In this document: positions 10,551 to 25,263 of the stretch, piece by piece
How positions within the stretch are numbered: position 1 is the first letter of the stretch
How the letters are laid out: each line of letters begins with the position of its first letter
Assembly: GCA_031285125.1 (NCBI GenBank)
Contig: JAITWT010000124.1
Span: forward strand, 1 to 37,945
Direction of reading: 5' to 3'
DNA: 37,945 nt
Source: Burkholderiaceae bacterium
GTDB lineage: Bacteria > Pseudomonadota > Gammaproteobacteria > Burkholderiales > Burkholderiaceae_C
Position numbers and translations under genes: made by a program
The notes under the pieces: model-generated
What the model was told of the DNA's origin: nothing
Databases searched by the model: none
Seen by the model: only the letters and a program-made list of their open reading frames with translations

Positions 10551-11576
10551 ATGCCTTACTATGCTGGGATCAAACAGATCAAAGACGAAGCCACGCGTCA
10601 CCGTACCATTGCGGGCCTGCAAAGGCTGCGCGAAGCCTTGAGCAGTGCAATCCCGGCACGTTTGTCCAGTAGCACGCTCTTGCGGCGACGTGGAACATAC
10701 GCGAATTTGACGCGGGAAAATACGGCTACCGCTCAGAGGAAGCCTATTACTACATCGCTGAAATTCTGAGCCGCTTCGATCTCATCGCCATCCAGGAAGT
10801 GCGCGATGGGCTCTATCCGCTGCAAACCCTGCAACGCCTGCTTGGCAGCTGGTGGGATTTTCTGGTGACCGACGTCACCTTGGGGACGGCGGGTAATTCG
10901 GAACGTTTGGCCTATTTGTACGATCGCCGCAAGGTCAATTTCACGGGACTGGCCGCCGAGTTGGTCTTGCCTCCAGAAAATAATTTGCAGTTGGCGCGCT
11001 CGCCCTACGTTGCGGGATTCCGCGCTGGATGGGCTTACTTGACACTGGCCACCGTCCACATCTATTACGGCACGGGTGTTGCCGTCGATCCGCGCCGCCT
11101 GGAAGAAATCACGGCATTCGCCAAGACGCTGGCCAAAAACACCAACAAGCTGTCAAGTTCGCCCCAATACGCTCCGGGCACGCCGCCTGTGCCAGACAAC
11201 CTCATCATGCTCGGGGACTTCAATATCTACAACAGCAAGGATGCGACCATGCAGGCCATCACCCAGGCCGGTTTTGTGGTGCCCGAGGCGTTGCAGACCA
11301 TCCCGGGTTCGAACGTCGACAAGAACAAGCACTATGACCAGATCGCGTATCACCAAAAACTGAACCGGATCAAGCCGACCGGCCTGGGCTGGCGTGTTCG
11401 ATTTCTACGAGCAGGTCTATCGGCTGGAAGACGAAAGCCTGTACGCTCAGGAGCGCGCGCAGAAACCTGGACGCAGTTTCAAGGATTGGCGCACTTACCG
11501 CATGAGCGATCACTTGCCGATGTGGATCGAACTGGGCATTGATGATGGAGATGCCTATCTGGCCTCCATTGCCTGA
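10551..11576 (+). pseudogene. Endonuclease/exonuclease/phosphatase-family protein, two frameshifts
   Basis: Frame 1 MPYYAGIKQIKDEATRHRTIAGLQRLREALSSAIP; frame shifts near 10660-10695 to ...TWNIREFDAGKYGYRSEEAYYYIAEILSRFDLIAIQEV...LIMLGDFNIYN; shifts again near 11370-11395 to VFDFYEQVYRLED...YRMSDHLPMWIEL. Confidence 0.8.
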
Positions 11577-11670
11577 ACAGCGGGTGCGCGAAAGCCGAAC
11601 TTGCGCGCGGGATCGATGAAAAAATCCACGCCTTCCATCAGGAGAAGGGCGCGCGGTTTTTTCGTCTTGA

Positions 11671-12669
11671 CTACACTGATTTGACACCGACGCCTGCCGC
11701 CTTGGCCTGCTGATCGGCGTGGTAGCTCGAGCGCACCAGCGCACCGACGGCGGCGTGGGTGAACCCCAGGGCACGCGCTTCGCGCTCGTACATCACGAAG
11801 AGATCGGGGTGCACGTAACGGCGCACGGGCAGATGCGCACGGCTGGGCGCCAGGTATTGGCCGATGGTGAGCATATCGATGCCGTGCGCACGCATGTCGC
11901 GCATCACTTGCAGCACTTCTTCGTCGGTTTCGCCCAAGCCCACCATGATGCCGCTCTTGGTCGGCACCTGCGGGTAGCGCATCTTGAACTTCTGCAGCAG
12001 TTGCAAGCTGAAGCGGTAATCACTGCCGGGGCGGGCCTGTTTGTACAGACGCGGCACGGTTTCTAGGTTGTGGTTCATCACGTCGGGCAACGCGGCACCC
12101 AGGATGTCGAGCGCGCGTTCGTCGCGGCCGCGAAAATCGGGCGTGAGAATTTCGATTTGCGTTTGCGGCGATTGCGCGCGGACGGCGCGAATGCTGTCAA
12201 CGAAGTGCTGGCTGCCCCCGTCACGCAGATCGTCACGATCCACGCTGGTGATGACCACGTACTTCAACCCCAGTTGAGCGACCGTGCGCGCGAGGTTGTG
12301 CGGCTCATCGGGATCGAGCGGATCGGGCCGGCCATGGCCGACGTCGCAAAAAGGGCAGCGGCGTGTGCATTTGTCGCCCATGATGATGAAGCTGGCGGTG
12401 CCGTGGCCGAAGCACTCGCCGATGTTGGGGCAAGAGGCCTCTTCGCAGACCGTGTGGAGTTTGTTGCCGCGCAGGATTTGCTTGATCTCGTAAAAGCGCG
12501 TGCTGGGGCTGCCTGCTTTGACGCGAATCCATTCGGGTTTTTTCAGCACTTCGGCGCCGTGCTCGACCTTGACCGGGATACGCGAGAGCTTGGCCGCAGC
12601 TTTTTGCTTGGCCAGCGGGTTGTAGTCTTGCGTGCTTTGCGCGCTGCGGAGAACTTCGGGAGTGTTCAT
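11671..12669 (-). CDS. lipA: Lipoyl synthase
   Basis: [41 protein letters not shown]: radical SAM CxxxCxxC motif. Confidence 0.97.
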   Translation of the reverse strand: MNTPEVLRSAQSTQDYNPLAKQKAAAKLSRIPVKVEHGAEVLKKPEWIRVKAGSPSTRFYEIKQILRGNKLHTVCEEASCPNIGECFGHGTASFIIMGDKCTRRCPFCDVGHGRPDPLDPDEPHNLARTVAQLGLKYVVITSVDRDDLRDGGSQHFVDSIRAVRAQSPQTQIEILTPDFRGRDERALDILGAALPDVMNHNLETVPRLYKQARPGSDYRFSLQLLQKFKMRYPQVPTKSGIMVGLGETDEEVLQVMRDMRAHGIDMLTIGQYLAPSRAHLPVRRYVHPDLFVMYEREARALGFTHAAVGALVRSSYHADQQAKAAGVGVKSV

Positions 12670-12683
12670 GGGAGGGCTCGTGT

Positions 12684-13418
12684 TTATGGGCGCGCTCGGG
12701 GCGCGAGGTAGGCCTGGAGTTTCTGGCTAAAGACCTGCGCGGCTTCGTCCCAGGTGAGAGCAACGCCGAGGGTTGAGAGATCCACCGTTTTCAATCCAGC
12801 ATAGCCGCAGGGGTTGATGCGCGTAAAGGGCTCAAGGTCCATCGCCACATTCAGCGCCACGCCGTGGTAAGCGCAGTGGCGTGAGACCTTGATGCCCAGT
12901 GCAGCGATCTTGCCCAGACCACGGAATCGATCGGATGCGGGCGCCGGACCGTTGAGCGCGGTGTGTCCAAACGGATCGTCGAGCCGCACATAGATGCCTG
13001 GCGCGCCCGTGACGCGATGGCCTGTGACGCCAAAATAGGCGAGCGTGCTCAGTACGGCCTCTTCGAGCCGGTAAACATACTCCTTGACGTAGTAACCCGC
13101 GCGGCCCAAGTCAAGCAAGGGGTAGGCCACCACTTGGCCCGGGCCGTGGTAGGTCACTTGACCGCCCCGGTCGGTGGCGGCCACGGGGATCGCGCCGGGC
13201 ATGCGCACATGCTCGGCCTTTCCGGCCAACCCTTGCGTATAGACCGGCGGGTGTTCGCACAACCACAGCGCATCGGGCGTGGCGGCGGTGCGTGCGCCGG
13301 TGAATTCACGCATCGCAGCGTAGGTGGGCGCATAGTCAACGCGGCCCAGCCATTGGGGCTGGAGGGGCGCGGGAGGCGCCCGATGCATCAGCGCATTCGC
13401 GGTGCTCGTAGCGTTCAC
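12684..13418 (-). CDS. lipB: Octanoyltransferase
   Basis: [21 protein letters not shown]...[27 protein letters not shown] start at 13418 proposed instead of the longer ORF. Confidence 0.93.
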   Translation of the reverse strand: MNATSTANALMHRAPPAPLQPQWLGRVDYAPTYAAMREFTGARTAATPDALWLCEHPPVYTQGLAGKAEHVRMPGAIPVAATDRGGQVTYHGPGQVVAYPLLDLGRAGYYVKEYVYRLEEAVLSTLAYFGVTGHRVTGAPGIYVRLDDPFGHTALNGPAPASDRFRGLGKIAALGIKVSRHCAYHGVALNVAMDLEPFTRINPCGYAGLKTVDLSTLGVALTWDEAAQVFSQKLQAYLAPRARP

Positions 13419-13420
13419 GT

Positions 13421-13720
13421 TCAGAGGACCACCTTGACCATCGGGTGTGCGCTGAGCGCGCAATACAGGCCATCGAGTTGCGCACGGCTGGTCGCGGTGA
13501 TGGTGATCGTCACGCCCAGGTAGCGCTCGCCTTTGCTTGGACGCAGTTCGATGGTTTTCGCATCGAACGCCGGATCGTGCGCGTGCGCAAGCTGTGTGAT
13601 GGCGTGCACGAAGCCCGCCTCGTTCGCGCCCATCACTTTGATGGGGAACTTGCAAGGGTACTTGATCAGCGATTCGCGTTGCGCGTCAGCGGGCGTGGGA
13701 TGGGCGTCAGGAGGGGTCAT
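13421..13720 (-). CDS. DUF493 (YbeD-like) protein
   Basis: [33 protein letters not shown]...[38 protein letters not shown]; conserved position upstream of lipB. Confidence 0.9.
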   Translation of the reverse strand: MTPPDAHPTPADAQRESLIKYPCKFPIKVMGANEAGFVHAITQLAHAHDPAFDAKTIELRPSKGERYLGVTITITATSRAQLDGLYCALSAHPMVKVVL

Positions 13721-13902
13721 ATCGACGAGGCGGGAACAAAGCAAGAACAATCAGACACGGTAATACAGCCATGATGCATGAACAAAAAACAGGCCATCGG
13801 GTCGCGGCATTCAAAATGCATCAAATTTGACACACCGGTATCCTCTATAATCCGCGATCTTTACAGTTGCAACCAAAAACCTCGGACTGCTGTCAACGCA
13901 AG

Positions 13903-14385
13903 ATGACTGTCGAAGACGCAGATGGCGATCCTTGGAAAGACTTCAAGCCGTTGAGCGCCGAACAGGCGCGCCAATGGCGCGAAGCTCATCCAATGCTCTC
14001 GCCTTGGCGGGTGCTTGGATGGCAGGCAGTGGCCGGCTTGATATTGGCAGTCGTCTTGGGACTGCTGACCAGAAAAGCAAGCACGGCATGGTCGGCCGGA
14101 TACGGTGTGCTGGCAGTATTGCTTCCAGCCGCCGTTTTCGCGCGCGGGTTGAAGGGGCGCATCGCCTCGGTCAACGCCGTGACGGCCGCTGCCGGGTTTC
14201 TACTGTGGGAAATAGTCAAAATTGCTTTGACTGTAGCCATGTTGATGGCTGCACCAAAGCTGGTGCGGGGGTTGAGTTGGCCAGCGCTGCTGGCGGGCAT
14301 GGCCCTCGCGCTGATGGTGTATTGGGCGGCGCTGGCAGTAAAGTCTAGACAGCGTCCGCAGGTAAAAACTGATCAACCGGGATAA
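13903..14385 (+). CDS. atpI: ATP synthase subunit I
   Basis: Four hydrophobic segments immediately upstream of atpB. Confidence 0.8.
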   Translation: MTVEDADGDPWKDFKPLSAEQARQWREAHPMLSPWRVLGWQAVAGLILAVVLGLLTRKASTAWSAGYGVLAVLLPAAVFARGLKGRIASVNAVTAAAGFLLWEIVKIALTVAMLMAAPKLVRGLSWPALLAGMALALMVYWAALAVKSRQRPQVKTDQPG

Positions 14386-14394
14386 CGTTCACAA

Positions 14395-15297
14395 ATGGCC
14401 GCTGAAATCGCCACCGAAGCCGCCAAGTCTGCCGTTGAGCATGGCTTGACCCCAGGCGAATATATCCTGCACCACCTGACGTTCTGGCAGAACCACAAAC
14501 CTGCCAGTGTTCTTGATTTTTCCGTTATCAATATCGACTCGGTGTTCTGGAGCGTATTGCTGGGCGTCATCGCCTGCGGGGTGATGTGGCTGATAGCGCG
14601 CCGAGTGGTCACCTCGGGCGTGCCGGGGCGCTTGCAGGCGGCGCTGGAGTTGCTGGTCGAATTCGTGGACGGGCAGACCAAGGGCATCGTGCACAACGCG
14701 CAAAGCCGCAAGTTCGTCGCGCCGCTGGCGCTGACGGTGTTCATCTGGGTGATCTTGCTCAACACGATGGACTTGCTGCCGGTTGACCTGCTGCCGCTCG
14801 TATGGCAAAAGCTCACGGGCAACCCGCACGCCTACATGCGCGTGGTGCCCACCGCCGATCTGTCGGTTACCATGGGCTTGTCGATTTCGGTGCTGCTGCT
14901 GTGTCTGTACTACAACGTCAAGATCAAGGGCGTTGGCGGCTGGGCGCATGAGTTGGTCACGGCCCCGTTTGGCACCAGCCGCAACCCCATCTTCGCCCTC
15001 CTGCTGGGCGTCATCAACTTCGCGATGCAAATCGTCGAGTTCGTCGCCAAGACCGTCTCGCACGGGATGCGGTTGTTCGGCAACATGTACGCGGGTGAAT
15101 TGCTGTTCCTGCTGCTGGCCTTGATGGGCGGCGCGTGGGGCAGCCTCAGCATTGGCGGGGGGCTGACACTGGCCTTGCTACAAATTGTCGCGGGCTGGGC
15201 CTGGGCGGTATTTCATATTTTGATCATCGTCTTACAGGCCTTTGTATTCATGATGCTGACGCTGGTGTACATCGGCCAAGCACACGACCACCACTGA
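14395..15297 (+). CDS. atpB: F0F1 ATP synthase subunit a
   Basis: YILHHLTFWQNHKP...MDLLPVDLLP...GMRLFGNMYAGELLFLLLALM. Confidence 0.97.
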   Translation: MAAEIATEAAKSAVEHGLTPGEYILHHLTFWQNHKPASVLDFSVINIDSVFWSVLLGVIACGVMWLIARRVVTSGVPGRLQAALELLVEFVDGQTKGIVHNAQSRKFVAPLALTVFIWVILLNTMDLLPVDLLPLVWQKLTGNPHAYMRVVPTADLSVTMGLSISVLLLCLYYNVKIKGVGGWAHELVTAPFGTSRNPIFALLLGVINFAMQIVEFVAKTVSHGMRLFGNMYAGELLFLLLALMGGAWGSLSIGGGLTLALLQIVAGWAWAVFHILIIVLQAFVFMMLTLVYIGQAHDHH

Positions 15298-15309
15298 CCG
15301 GTGGATTAA

Positions 15310-15657
<348 letters not shown>

Positions 15658-15729
15658 TCCGGCAATCCGGTTCCGATCCCTGGACGCACGTTGCGTCCGC
15701 GGGTTCATCGTCCCAAGAGAGGTTGACAC

Positions 15730-16200
15730 GTGAGTATCACCGCTACCCTCATCATCCAGATCATTGTGTTTCTGCTGCTGGCAGCCTTCACGATGAGGTT
15801 CGTCTGGCCGCCGATCGCCAAGGCGCTCGACGAGCGTGCCCAGAAGGTTGCCGACGGGCTGGCCGCAGCCGATACCGCCAAAAGCGAGCTGGCCGCAGCC
15901 AACAAGCGCGTTGAAACCGCACTGGCCCAGGCGCGCAACGACTCCGCGCAACGCTTGGCCGATGCCGAGCGACGCGCGCAGGAAATCATCGAAGAAGCCA
16001 AGGCGCGCGCCACGCAGGAAGGCAACAGGATCGTCGCCGCTGCCCGCGCGGACGCTGAGCAGCAAGCCCTCAAGGCGCGCGAGGCGCTACGCGAAGAAGT
16101 GGCCGCGCTGGCTGTCAAGGGCGCCGAGCAGATCCTGCGCAAAGAAGTCAACCCAAGCGTGCATGCTGATCTGCTGGCCCGCTTGCAGACTGAACTCTGA
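15730..16200 (+). CDS. atpF: F0F1 ATP synthase subunit b
   Basis: [47 protein letters not shown]. Confidence 0.96.
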   Translation: MSITATLIIQIIVFLLLAAFTMRFVWPPIAKALDERAQKVADGLAAADTAKSELAAANKRVETALAQARNDSAQRLADAERRAQEIIEEAKARATQEGNRIVAAARADAEQQALKAREALREEVAALAVKGAEQILRKEVNPSVHADLLARLQTEL

Positions 16201-16222
16201 CGAGGCTGCACGGGAAAACGCC

Positions 16223-16744
16223 ATGGCAGAAATCGCCACCATTGCACGTCCTTACGCCGAGGCGCTGTTCAAGGCCTGCGGCGCGAGTGCCGCCGACTGG
16301 CTTGACCCAGTCGCCGCCATTGCCGCCGACGCTCAAATGCAGCACTACGCCGACGATCCCAAAATCACGTCCGGCCAGGTGCTGGGCGTGATCTCCGGGG
16401 TGGCTGGCGGCGCGCTGCCCGATGCAGCCGCACGGTTCTTGACCACGGTGCTTGAAAACGGACGCTTTCAGGCACTGCCAGAAATCGCACGCCAGTTTCA
16501 CGCGCTGGCGAACGCACAAAGCGGCGTCGCCGAGGCCCTGGTGTTCAGCGCCTTCCCGATCGACGCTGCCGCACTGACCCAGCTCAGCGCCGTGCTCGAA
16601 AAGCGTTTTGGCCGCAAGCTCGAACTCTCGGTGCAGCAGGCTCCCGATCTGATCGGCGGCGTGCGCGTCGTGGTCGGCGACGAGGTTCTGGACACTTCGG
16701 TCAAGGCGCGTCTGGAACAAATGAAAGTTGCGCTGGCCGCCTGA
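16223..16744 (+). CDS. atpH: F0F1 ATP synthase subunit delta
   Basis: [21 protein letters not shown]...[46 protein letters not shown]. Confidence 0.95.
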   Translation: MAEIATIARPYAEALFKACGASAADWLDPVAAIAADAQMQHYADDPKITSGQVLGVISGVAGGALPDAAARFLTTVLENGRFQALPEIARQFHALANAQSGVAEALVFSAFPIDAAALTQLSAVLEKRFGRKLELSVQQAPDLIGGVRVVVGDEVLDTSVKARLEQMKVALAA

Positions 16745-16781
16745 GGCGGTTGGCATCTGAAAGAAAGACAAGGAAAGAGTC

Positions 16782-18395
16782 ATGCAACTCAATCCCGCAG
16801 AAATTTCCGAGCTGATCAAGAGCCGCATTGAGGGTCTTGGCGCCAGCGTCAACGTCCGCAACGAAGGCACCGTGGTCTCGGTCACCGACGGCATCGTGCG
16901 CATCCACGGCCTGTCCGATGCGATGCAAGGTGAAATGCTGGAATTCCCGGCCACCGCGGATGGCACGCCCACTTTCGGCTTGGCCCTGAACCTCGAACGT
17001 GATTCGGTCGGCGCTGTGATTTTGGGCGAGTATGAGCACATCTCCGAAGGCGATACCGTCAAATGCACGGGACGCATTCTGGAAGTGCCCATCGGTCCCG
17101 AATTGATTGGCCGCGTGGTCAACGCGCTGGGCCAGCCTATCGACGGCAAAGGCCCGATCAACGCCAAGCTCAGCGACGTGATCGAAAAAGTCGCCCCCGG
17201 CGTGATCGCGCGTCAATCGGTCTCTCAGCCGGTGCAAACCGGCCTGAAATCAATCGACTCGATGGTGCCGATCGGACGCGGTCAGCGCGAGTTGATCATC
17301 GGCGACCGCCAGACCGGCAAAACCGCCGTCGCGATTGACGCGATCATCAATCAGAAGGGTCAGAACATGACCTGTATCTACGTCGCCATCGGTCAGAAGG
17401 CGTCGTCGATCAAAAGCGTGGTGCGCGCGCTTGAGCAGTCTGGCGCGATGGAGTACACCATTGTCGTGGCCGCTTCCGCGTCCGAATCAGCGGCCATGCA
17501 ATACATTTCGGCCTACGCTGGCTGCACGATGGGCGAATACTTCCGCGATCGCGGACAAGACGCGCTCATCATCTATGACGACCTGTCCAAACAGGCCGTC
17601 GCCTATCGCCAAGTCTCGCTGCTGCTGCGCCGCCCACCGGGCCGCGAAGCCTACCCAGGCGATGTGTTCTATCTGCACAGCCGTCTGCTCGAGCGCGCCG
17701 CGCGCGTGAACGCTCACTATGTTGAAGAGTTCACCAAAGGTGAAGTCAAAGGCAAGACGGGCTCATTGACGGCGCTGCCCATCATTGAAACGCAGGCTGG
17801 CGACGTATCGGCCTTTGTGCCGACCAACGTGATTTCGATTACCGACGGTCAGATTTTTCTGGAAACCGGCCTATTTAACGCCGGAATTCGCCCCGCCATT
17901 AACGCGGGTATTTCCGTCTCGCGAGTAGGCGGCGCGGCGCAGACCAATTGGATCAAGGGCCTTTCGGGGGGCATCCGCACCAACTTGGCGCAGTACCGCG
18001 AACTGGCGGCCTTTGCGCAGTTCGCCTCTGATTTGGACGAGGCGACGCGCAAACAGCTCGACCGCGGTGCGCGCGTGACGGAGTTGCTCAAGCAGCCGCA
18101 ATACGCCCCGCTGCCCATCAGCTTGATGGGCGCATCGCTGTTCGCGGTGAACAAGGATTACATGGACGACGTGGAGGTCAAAAAAATCCTCTCGTTCGAA
18201 GCGGGTTTGCACGCTTGGCTCAAGGACAAGCATGCCGCTTTGCTCCAAACCATCGAGAAAAACGGCGCCAAGTGGGATGTCAAGCCGGCCAAGGATTCTG
18301 ACAGCGACGAAAAGAAAGCCTTCAAGAAGCTGTGCATCGACGCCGAGGCCGAGCTGGTCTCCGCCATCGAAGCATTCAAGAAATCCTTCGCCTGA
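16782..18395 (+). CDS. atpA: F0F1 ATP synthase subunit alpha
   Basis: [30 protein letters not shown]; full length. Confidence 0.98.
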   Translation: MQLNPAEISELIKSRIEGLGASVNVRNEGTVVSVTDGIVRIHGLSDAMQGEMLEFPATADGTPTFGLALNLERDSVGAVILGEYEHISEGDTVKCTGRILEVPIGPELIGRVVNALGQPIDGKGPINAKLSDVIEKVAPGVIARQSVSQPVQTGLKSIDSMVPIGRGQRELIIGDRQTGKTAVAIDAIINQKGQNMTCIYVAIGQKASSIKSVVRALEQSGAMEYTIVVAASASESAAMQYISAYAGCTMGEYFRDRGQDALIIYDDLSKQAVAYRQVSLLLRRPPGREAYPGDVFYLHSRLLERAARVNAHYVEEFTKGEVKGKTGSLTALPIIETQAGDVSAFVPTNVISITDGQIFLETGLFNAGIRPAINAGISVSRVGGAAQTNWIKGLSGGIRTNLAQYRELAAFAQFASDLDEATRKQLDRGARVTELLKQPQYAPLPISLMGASLFAVNKDYMDDVEVKKILSFEAGLHAWLKDKHAALLQTIEKNGAKWDVKPAKDSDSDEKKAFKKLCIDAEAELVSAIEAFKKSFA

Positions 18396-18446
18396 ACAGC
18401 GAGACCCTTCTGTACTAACTGTACTGACGTTTAGGAGCCAGGACTT

Positions 18447-20785
<2,339 letters not shown>

Positions 20786-20813
20786 GCGCCCAAGAATCCA
20801 AGGAGTAGTCCCT

Positions 20814-21245
20814 ATGCCAGCAGGCACCAGCACCCTTCACGTTGACGTGGTCAGCGCTGAGGAGGCGATTTTTTCCGGCGAGGCCACCTTCGTCGCCTTG
20901 CCCGGTGAAGCCGGCGAGTTGGGCATTTACCCGCGCCATACGCCGCTGATTACCCGCATCCGCCCGGGTGCGGTGCGCATCCGGATGGCTGGGGGCGGGG
21001 AGGAATTCGTTTTCGTGGCCGGCGGCATCCTTGAGGTTCTGCCCGATCGTGTCACCGTGCTTTCGGACACCGCCATCCGGGGCAAAGACCTCGACGAGCA
21101 AAAAGCCAACACGGCCAAGCACGCCGCCGAAGAAGCGCTGCGCAACGCCAAGAGCAGCGTTGACATCGCCCATGCGCAGAGTGAATTGGCCATCATGGCT
21201 GCGCAGATTGCTGCTTTGCAGAAATACCGGCAGAAACATCATTGA
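20814..21245 (+). CDS. atpC: F0F1 ATP synthase subunit epsilon
   Basis: [51 protein letters not shown]; start at internal ATG 20814. Confidence 0.95.
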   Translation: MPAGTSTLHVDVVSAEEAIFSGEATFVALPGEAGELGIYPRHTPLITRIRPGAVRIRMAGGGEEFVFVAGGILEVLPDRVTVLSDTAIRGKDLDEQKANTAKHAAEEALRNAKSSVDIAHAQSELAIMAAQIAALQKYRQKHH

Positions 21246-21572
21246 TCCCGTCGCCGAGCCCGAGCCCTTGTCCGGGCTTCGTGCGCTTGTCCGGGTGAAC
21301 ACACGCTCATGCAAAAAAGACCCGCGATGCAAACAGAAACCGGGTTTTCCCCGAGCGCACGGCCTTGTGGAGCCTGTCCATAATTCGCATCGCCCGGCGC
21401 GGCGCCGGACACCAGGATAGAAAGCGACCCACACATGACGAGGAGCACACCATTTGCATGCGATCGGCTCGCCGCCGATGACTTGATCATCGTACGCTGT
21501 GGGAAGCGTTTTCCTCGGATTTGAAGATTGACCGCCGTACTCCGTACTAATAGGAACCAACAGGAGCTCATC

Positions 21573-22697
21573 ATGAAATCGTCTTATCGCACCCTCCGCG
21601 TTGCTGCCTGCGTGGCAGCGCTGTTCGCCGCTTTGGGCGTCGCGCACGCGGCAGATTCCGTCAAGATCGCGCTAGCCCTCCCGATGAGTGGTCCGAACAC
21701 TCAATACGGCGACATGGTCAAGGCCGGTGCCCTTACGGCAATCGAGCAAATCAACGATGCAGGCGGCGTAGACGGCCGTAAGCTGGAAGCCGTCATGATG
21801 GATGACGCCTGCGAGCCCAAACAAGGGCCGATCGTCGCCAACCGGGTGGTCAGCGAAAACATCCACTTCGTGATTGGTCACGTCTGTTCGGGCGCCACGA
21901 TCCCCGCCTCCGATATTTACGAGCGCGAGGGCGTCGTGATGATCACGCCCTCTGCAACTTCCCCTGTGTTGACCGAGGGCAGGAAGCGCCATTTCATCTT
22001 CCGCACCATCGGCCGTGACGACCAACAGGGGCCCGCAGCGGCGCGCTACATCCTTGATAAGGTCAAGCCCAAACGGGTTGCCGTGCTGCATGACAAGCAG
22101 ACGTATGGCGAAGGCATCGCCACTTCGGTCAAGCGCGACCTCGAAGCCGCCAAGATCCCCGTGCCGCTGTTCGAAGGAATCAATGCGGGTGATACGGACT
22201 ACTCGGCGATGATTACCAAGCTCAAGACAGCCCATGTGGATTTTGTCTATTTTGGCGGCTATCACCCCGAGATGGGTCTGCTGCTGCGCCAAGCGCGCGA
22301 GCAGGGCTTGCAGGCTGCCTTCATGGGCCCCGAAGGCGTGGGCAACAAGGGGGTGACGGCGATCGCCGGGCCGGCCTCTGAAGGCATGCTGGTCACACTG
22401 CCGGCGGACTTTTCCGCCGATCCGGCCAACGCCGCGCTGGTCAAAGCATTTGCGGCCAAGAAACGTGATTCGAACGGGGCGTTCCAGATGCCTGCCTATG
22501 CGGCCGCTGTGATCATCGCCGATTCGATCAAAGGCGCACGCAGCGTTGACCCGGCCAAAATCGCCGCTTACATCCATTCGCATAGTTTCAAAACCCCCAT
22601 CGGGACCGTGAGCTACGACAAGCAGGGCGACCTGAAGGCGTTCAAGTTTGACATCTTTGTCTGGCACAAAGACGCCACTAAAACGCCTGCGCCCTGA
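21573..22697 (+). CDS. livK: Branched-chain amino acid ABC transporter, substrate-binding protein
   Basis: Signal peptide; DSVKIALALPMSGPNTQYGDMVKAGALTAIEQINDAGGVDGRKLEAVMMDDACEPKQGPIVANRVV. Confidence 0.93.
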   Translation: MKSSYRTLRVAACVAALFAALGVAHAADSVKIALALPMSGPNTQYGDMVKAGALTAIEQINDAGGVDGRKLEAVMMDDACEPKQGPIVANRVVSENIHFVIGHVCSGATIPASDIYEREGVVMITPSATSPVLTEGRKRHFIFRTIGRDDQQGPAAARYILDKVKPKRVAVLHDKQTYGEGIATSVKRDLEAAKIPVPLFEGINAGDTDYSAMITKLKTAHVDFVYFGGYHPEMGLLLRQAREQGLQAAFMGPEGVGNKGVTAIAGPASEGMLVTLPADFSADPANAALVKAFAAKKRDSNGAFQMPAYAAAVIIADSIKGARSVDPAKIAAYIHSHSFKTPIGTVSYDKQGDLKAFKFDIFVWHKDATKTPAP

Positions 22698-22851
22698 GTA
22701 AGATTTAACTGGGCGTGCCCTCTGGCGCGCCGCATGCATTCCCTGGCCCATTCCTCTGTTGCTGCTGCGAAATGTCGGGATGGGCGGGAGCGCTGTACTT
22801 GCCCATGGGGGCCTGGCAATTTGTCGGGCCGTTTTATCTCCCGGGAGCGAT

Positions 22852-23068
22852 CCCGGAAACGGCCGTTGACCGCTTGCGCCCCTCAAGAGAGCCTCCTCGT
22901 GAACATTGACTTCGATCGTCTCGTCAACCTTCACCCCGCGGGTCACCGTGCCTCGTGCGCGACCAGCCACGCGGCATCGCTTGTCCGCGCTGGCTTGTGC
23001 CGCGGCCATGTGCCCCTGCCGCACCTTCGCGCCTTGCCTGGCGAGCGCGTTCAACCGCCGTTTCCAGG
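22852..23068. repeat. Second-family inverted-repeat pair F2 between livK and livH
   Basis: CCCGGAAACGGCCGTTGACCGCTTGCGC at left; GCGCGTTCAACCGCCGTTTCCAGG at right, ending directly at the livH ATG. Confidence 0.6.
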
Positions 23069-23998
23069 ATGAATGATTTTCTCCCCCTGATCCAGCAGAT
23101 CGTCAACGGACTGACGCTGGGCTCGATCTACGCACTCATCGCCATCGGTTACACGATGGTCTATGGGATCATCGGGATGATCAACTTCGCCCATGGCGAG
23201 ATCTACATGATCGGCGCTTACGCCGGCCTGATCGTCATCACGGGCCTGGGCACGCAAGCCGGTTATCCGCTGCCGCTGGTGCTGGCCGCGGCGCTGATCC
23301 TTTCGGTGCTCATCACCGGCTGCTATGGCTACGTCATCGAGCGCGTGGCTTACCGGCCCTTGCGCGGCGGGCCGCGTCTCGTGCCGCTGATTTCGGCCAT
23401 CGGCATGTCAATCTTCCTGCAAAACTACGTGCAGATCGGGCAAGGCGCGCGCGATGTGGCGGTGCCGGTGCTGATCTCCGGCGGGCTGGAGTTCAAGCTC
23501 GATCCGGCGGCCAATTTTCCCGTGATGGTGCCGTACACCGGTCTGATCATCATCGGTGTCACGCTGGTGCTCATGGTGGCGCTGACGTTGTTCATTTCGC
23601 GCTCACGCATGGGACGGGCCTGCCGCGCCTGCGCGCAAGACATGCAAATGGCGCAGTTGCTGGGCATTGATACGAACCGCGTGATCTCTTTCACCTTTGT
23701 GCTCGGCGCCATGCTGGCGGCTGTCGCCGGCGTGCTGATCGGGCTGCACGTTGGCAAAATCAACCCTTACATCGGCTTCATCGCCGGCATCAAGGCGTTC
23801 ACCGCCGCCGTGCTCGGCGGCATTGGCAGCATCCCAGGCGCGATGCTCGGAGGCATCCTGCTGGGCTTGGTTGAAACGCTGGCCTCAGGCTACATGCCCG
23901 CTGAATACAAAGATATCGTCGCCTTCGGCTTGCTGGTCCTGGTGCTGCTGTTTCGCCCAACCGGCTTGCTCGGCAAGCCTGAAGTGGAGAAGGTCTGA
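23069..23998 (+). CDS. livH: Branched-chain amino acid ABC transporter permease
   Basis: [51 protein letters not shown]. Confidence 0.96.
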   Translation: MNDFLPLIQQIVNGLTLGSIYALIAIGYTMVYGIIGMINFAHGEIYMIGAYAGLIVITGLGTQAGYPLPLVLAAALILSVLITGCYGYVIERVAYRPLRGGPRLVPLISAIGMSIFLQNYVQIGQGARDVAVPVLISGGLEFKLDPAANFPVMVPYTGLIIIGVTLVLMVALTLFISRSRMGRACRACAQDMQMAQLLGIDTNRVISFTFVLGAMLAAVAGVLIGLHVGKINPYIGFIAGIKAFTAAVLGGIGSIPGAMLGGILLGLVETLASGYMPAEYKDIVAFGLLVLVLLFRPTGLLGKPEVEKV

Positions 23999-25263
23999 TG
24001 TCCTCGGCAGTTTCCGCAATTGTGAACCTGCGCGGCATACGCGCTGCCGCTTTCGCTGCACTCCTGACGGCCGTGTTGATCGTGCCGATCCTGAGTCTGC
24101 AACTGCATTTCGTCGACTATCAACTGGCGCTGGAGCCCCATTGGCTGCTGGCACTGGTCGCGGTGGTCGCGGTATTCGTGGTCCAGCTGTTGCGCCCAGC
24201 ATTCGCGCGCGCCACGCAGGCCGTACGCTGGCGTGTACTGCCCCCGATCGATGCGCGCGCACAGCGCTGGGTCCTGGGAGCGCTGCTGCTGATCGGGTTG
24301 ATCTGGCCGTTCTTTGGTTCGCGCGGCGCGGTCGATATCGGCACGCAAGCGTTGATTTACGTGATCCTCGGCCTCGGATTGAACATCGTGGTCGGCTTCG
24401 CGGGCCTGCTCGATCTGGGTTACGTGGGTTTTTATGCCATCGGCGGCTACACCTACGCGCTGCTTAACCAGTACTTTGGCCTGTCGTTCTGGGATTGCCT
24501 GCCGATTACCGCAGCGATGGCGGCGCTGTTCGGTTTCTTGCTGGGCTTTCCGGTGCTGCGGCTGCGCGGCGATTACCTGGCGATCGTCACGCTCGGCTTC
24601 GGCGAAATCATCCGCTTGCTGGCCCGTAATCTGAGCTCGTTCACCGGCGGGCCCGACGGCATCAACGGCATCCCCAAACCCACCCTGTTCGGGATCGAAA
24701 TGGGGCGCATCGCCCACCAGGATGGCGCTCACACGCTCCACGAGCTGCTCGGCATCCCGTACAACGGGATGTACATGATGATCTTCATGTACCTGGTCGC
24801 GCTGGCCCTGGTCTGCCTGACCCTTTTCGTGACGGGGCGGCTCGCGCGCATGCCCATTGGCCGGGCCTGGGAAGCGCTGCGCGAGGACGAAATCGCGTGC
24901 CGCTCACTCGGGCTGAACCCCACCAGCATCAAGCTCTGGGCCTTCACCCTGGGGGCCGCCTTTGCCGGCGTGGCGGGCGCCATTTTTGCCGCGCGGCTCG
25001 GCTCGGTCACCCCCGATTCCTTCCCCTTCATAGAGTCCGCGATGATCCTGTCGATCGTCGTGCTCGGTGGCATGGGCTCGCTGCTGGGTGTCGCGCTGGC
25101 GGCAATTATCCTGACGGTGCTGCCCGAGCTGGCGCGCGATTTTGCCCAGTACCGGATGCTAATTTTCGGTCTGGTAATGGTCCTGATGATGATGTGGCGC
25201 CCGCAGGGCCTGCTGCCCATGCGCCGCAACCAGGTGACCTTGCCAACCCAGTCATCGACATGA
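23998..25263 (+). CDS. livM: Branched-chain amino acid ABC transporter permease
   Basis: [29 protein letters not shown]...[23 protein letters not shown]. Confidence 0.95.
   Translation: MSSAVSAIVNLRGIRAAAFAALLTAVLIVPILSLQLHFVDYQLALEPHWLLALVAVVAVFVVQLLRPAFARATQAVRWRVLPPIDARAQRWVLGALLLIGLIWPFFGSRGAVDIGTQALIYVILGLGLNIVVGFAGLLDLGYVGFYAIGGYTYALLNQYFGLSFWDCLPITAAMAALFGFLLGFPVLRLRGDYLAIVTLGFGEIIRLLARNLSSFTGGPDGINGIPKPTLFGIEMGRIAHQDGAHTLHELLGIPYNGMYMMIFMYLVALALVCLTLFVTGRLARMPIGRAWEALREDEIACRSLGLNPTSIKLWAFTLGAAFAGVAGAIFAARLGSVTPDSFPFIESAMILSIVVLGGMGSLLGVALAAIILTVLPELARDFAQYRMLIFGLVMVLMMMWRPQGLLPMRRNQVTLPTQSST

Noticed and set aside
21672-23054. 460-aa minus-strand ORF over livK
   Set aside because: Antisense shadow of livK and the F2 region.
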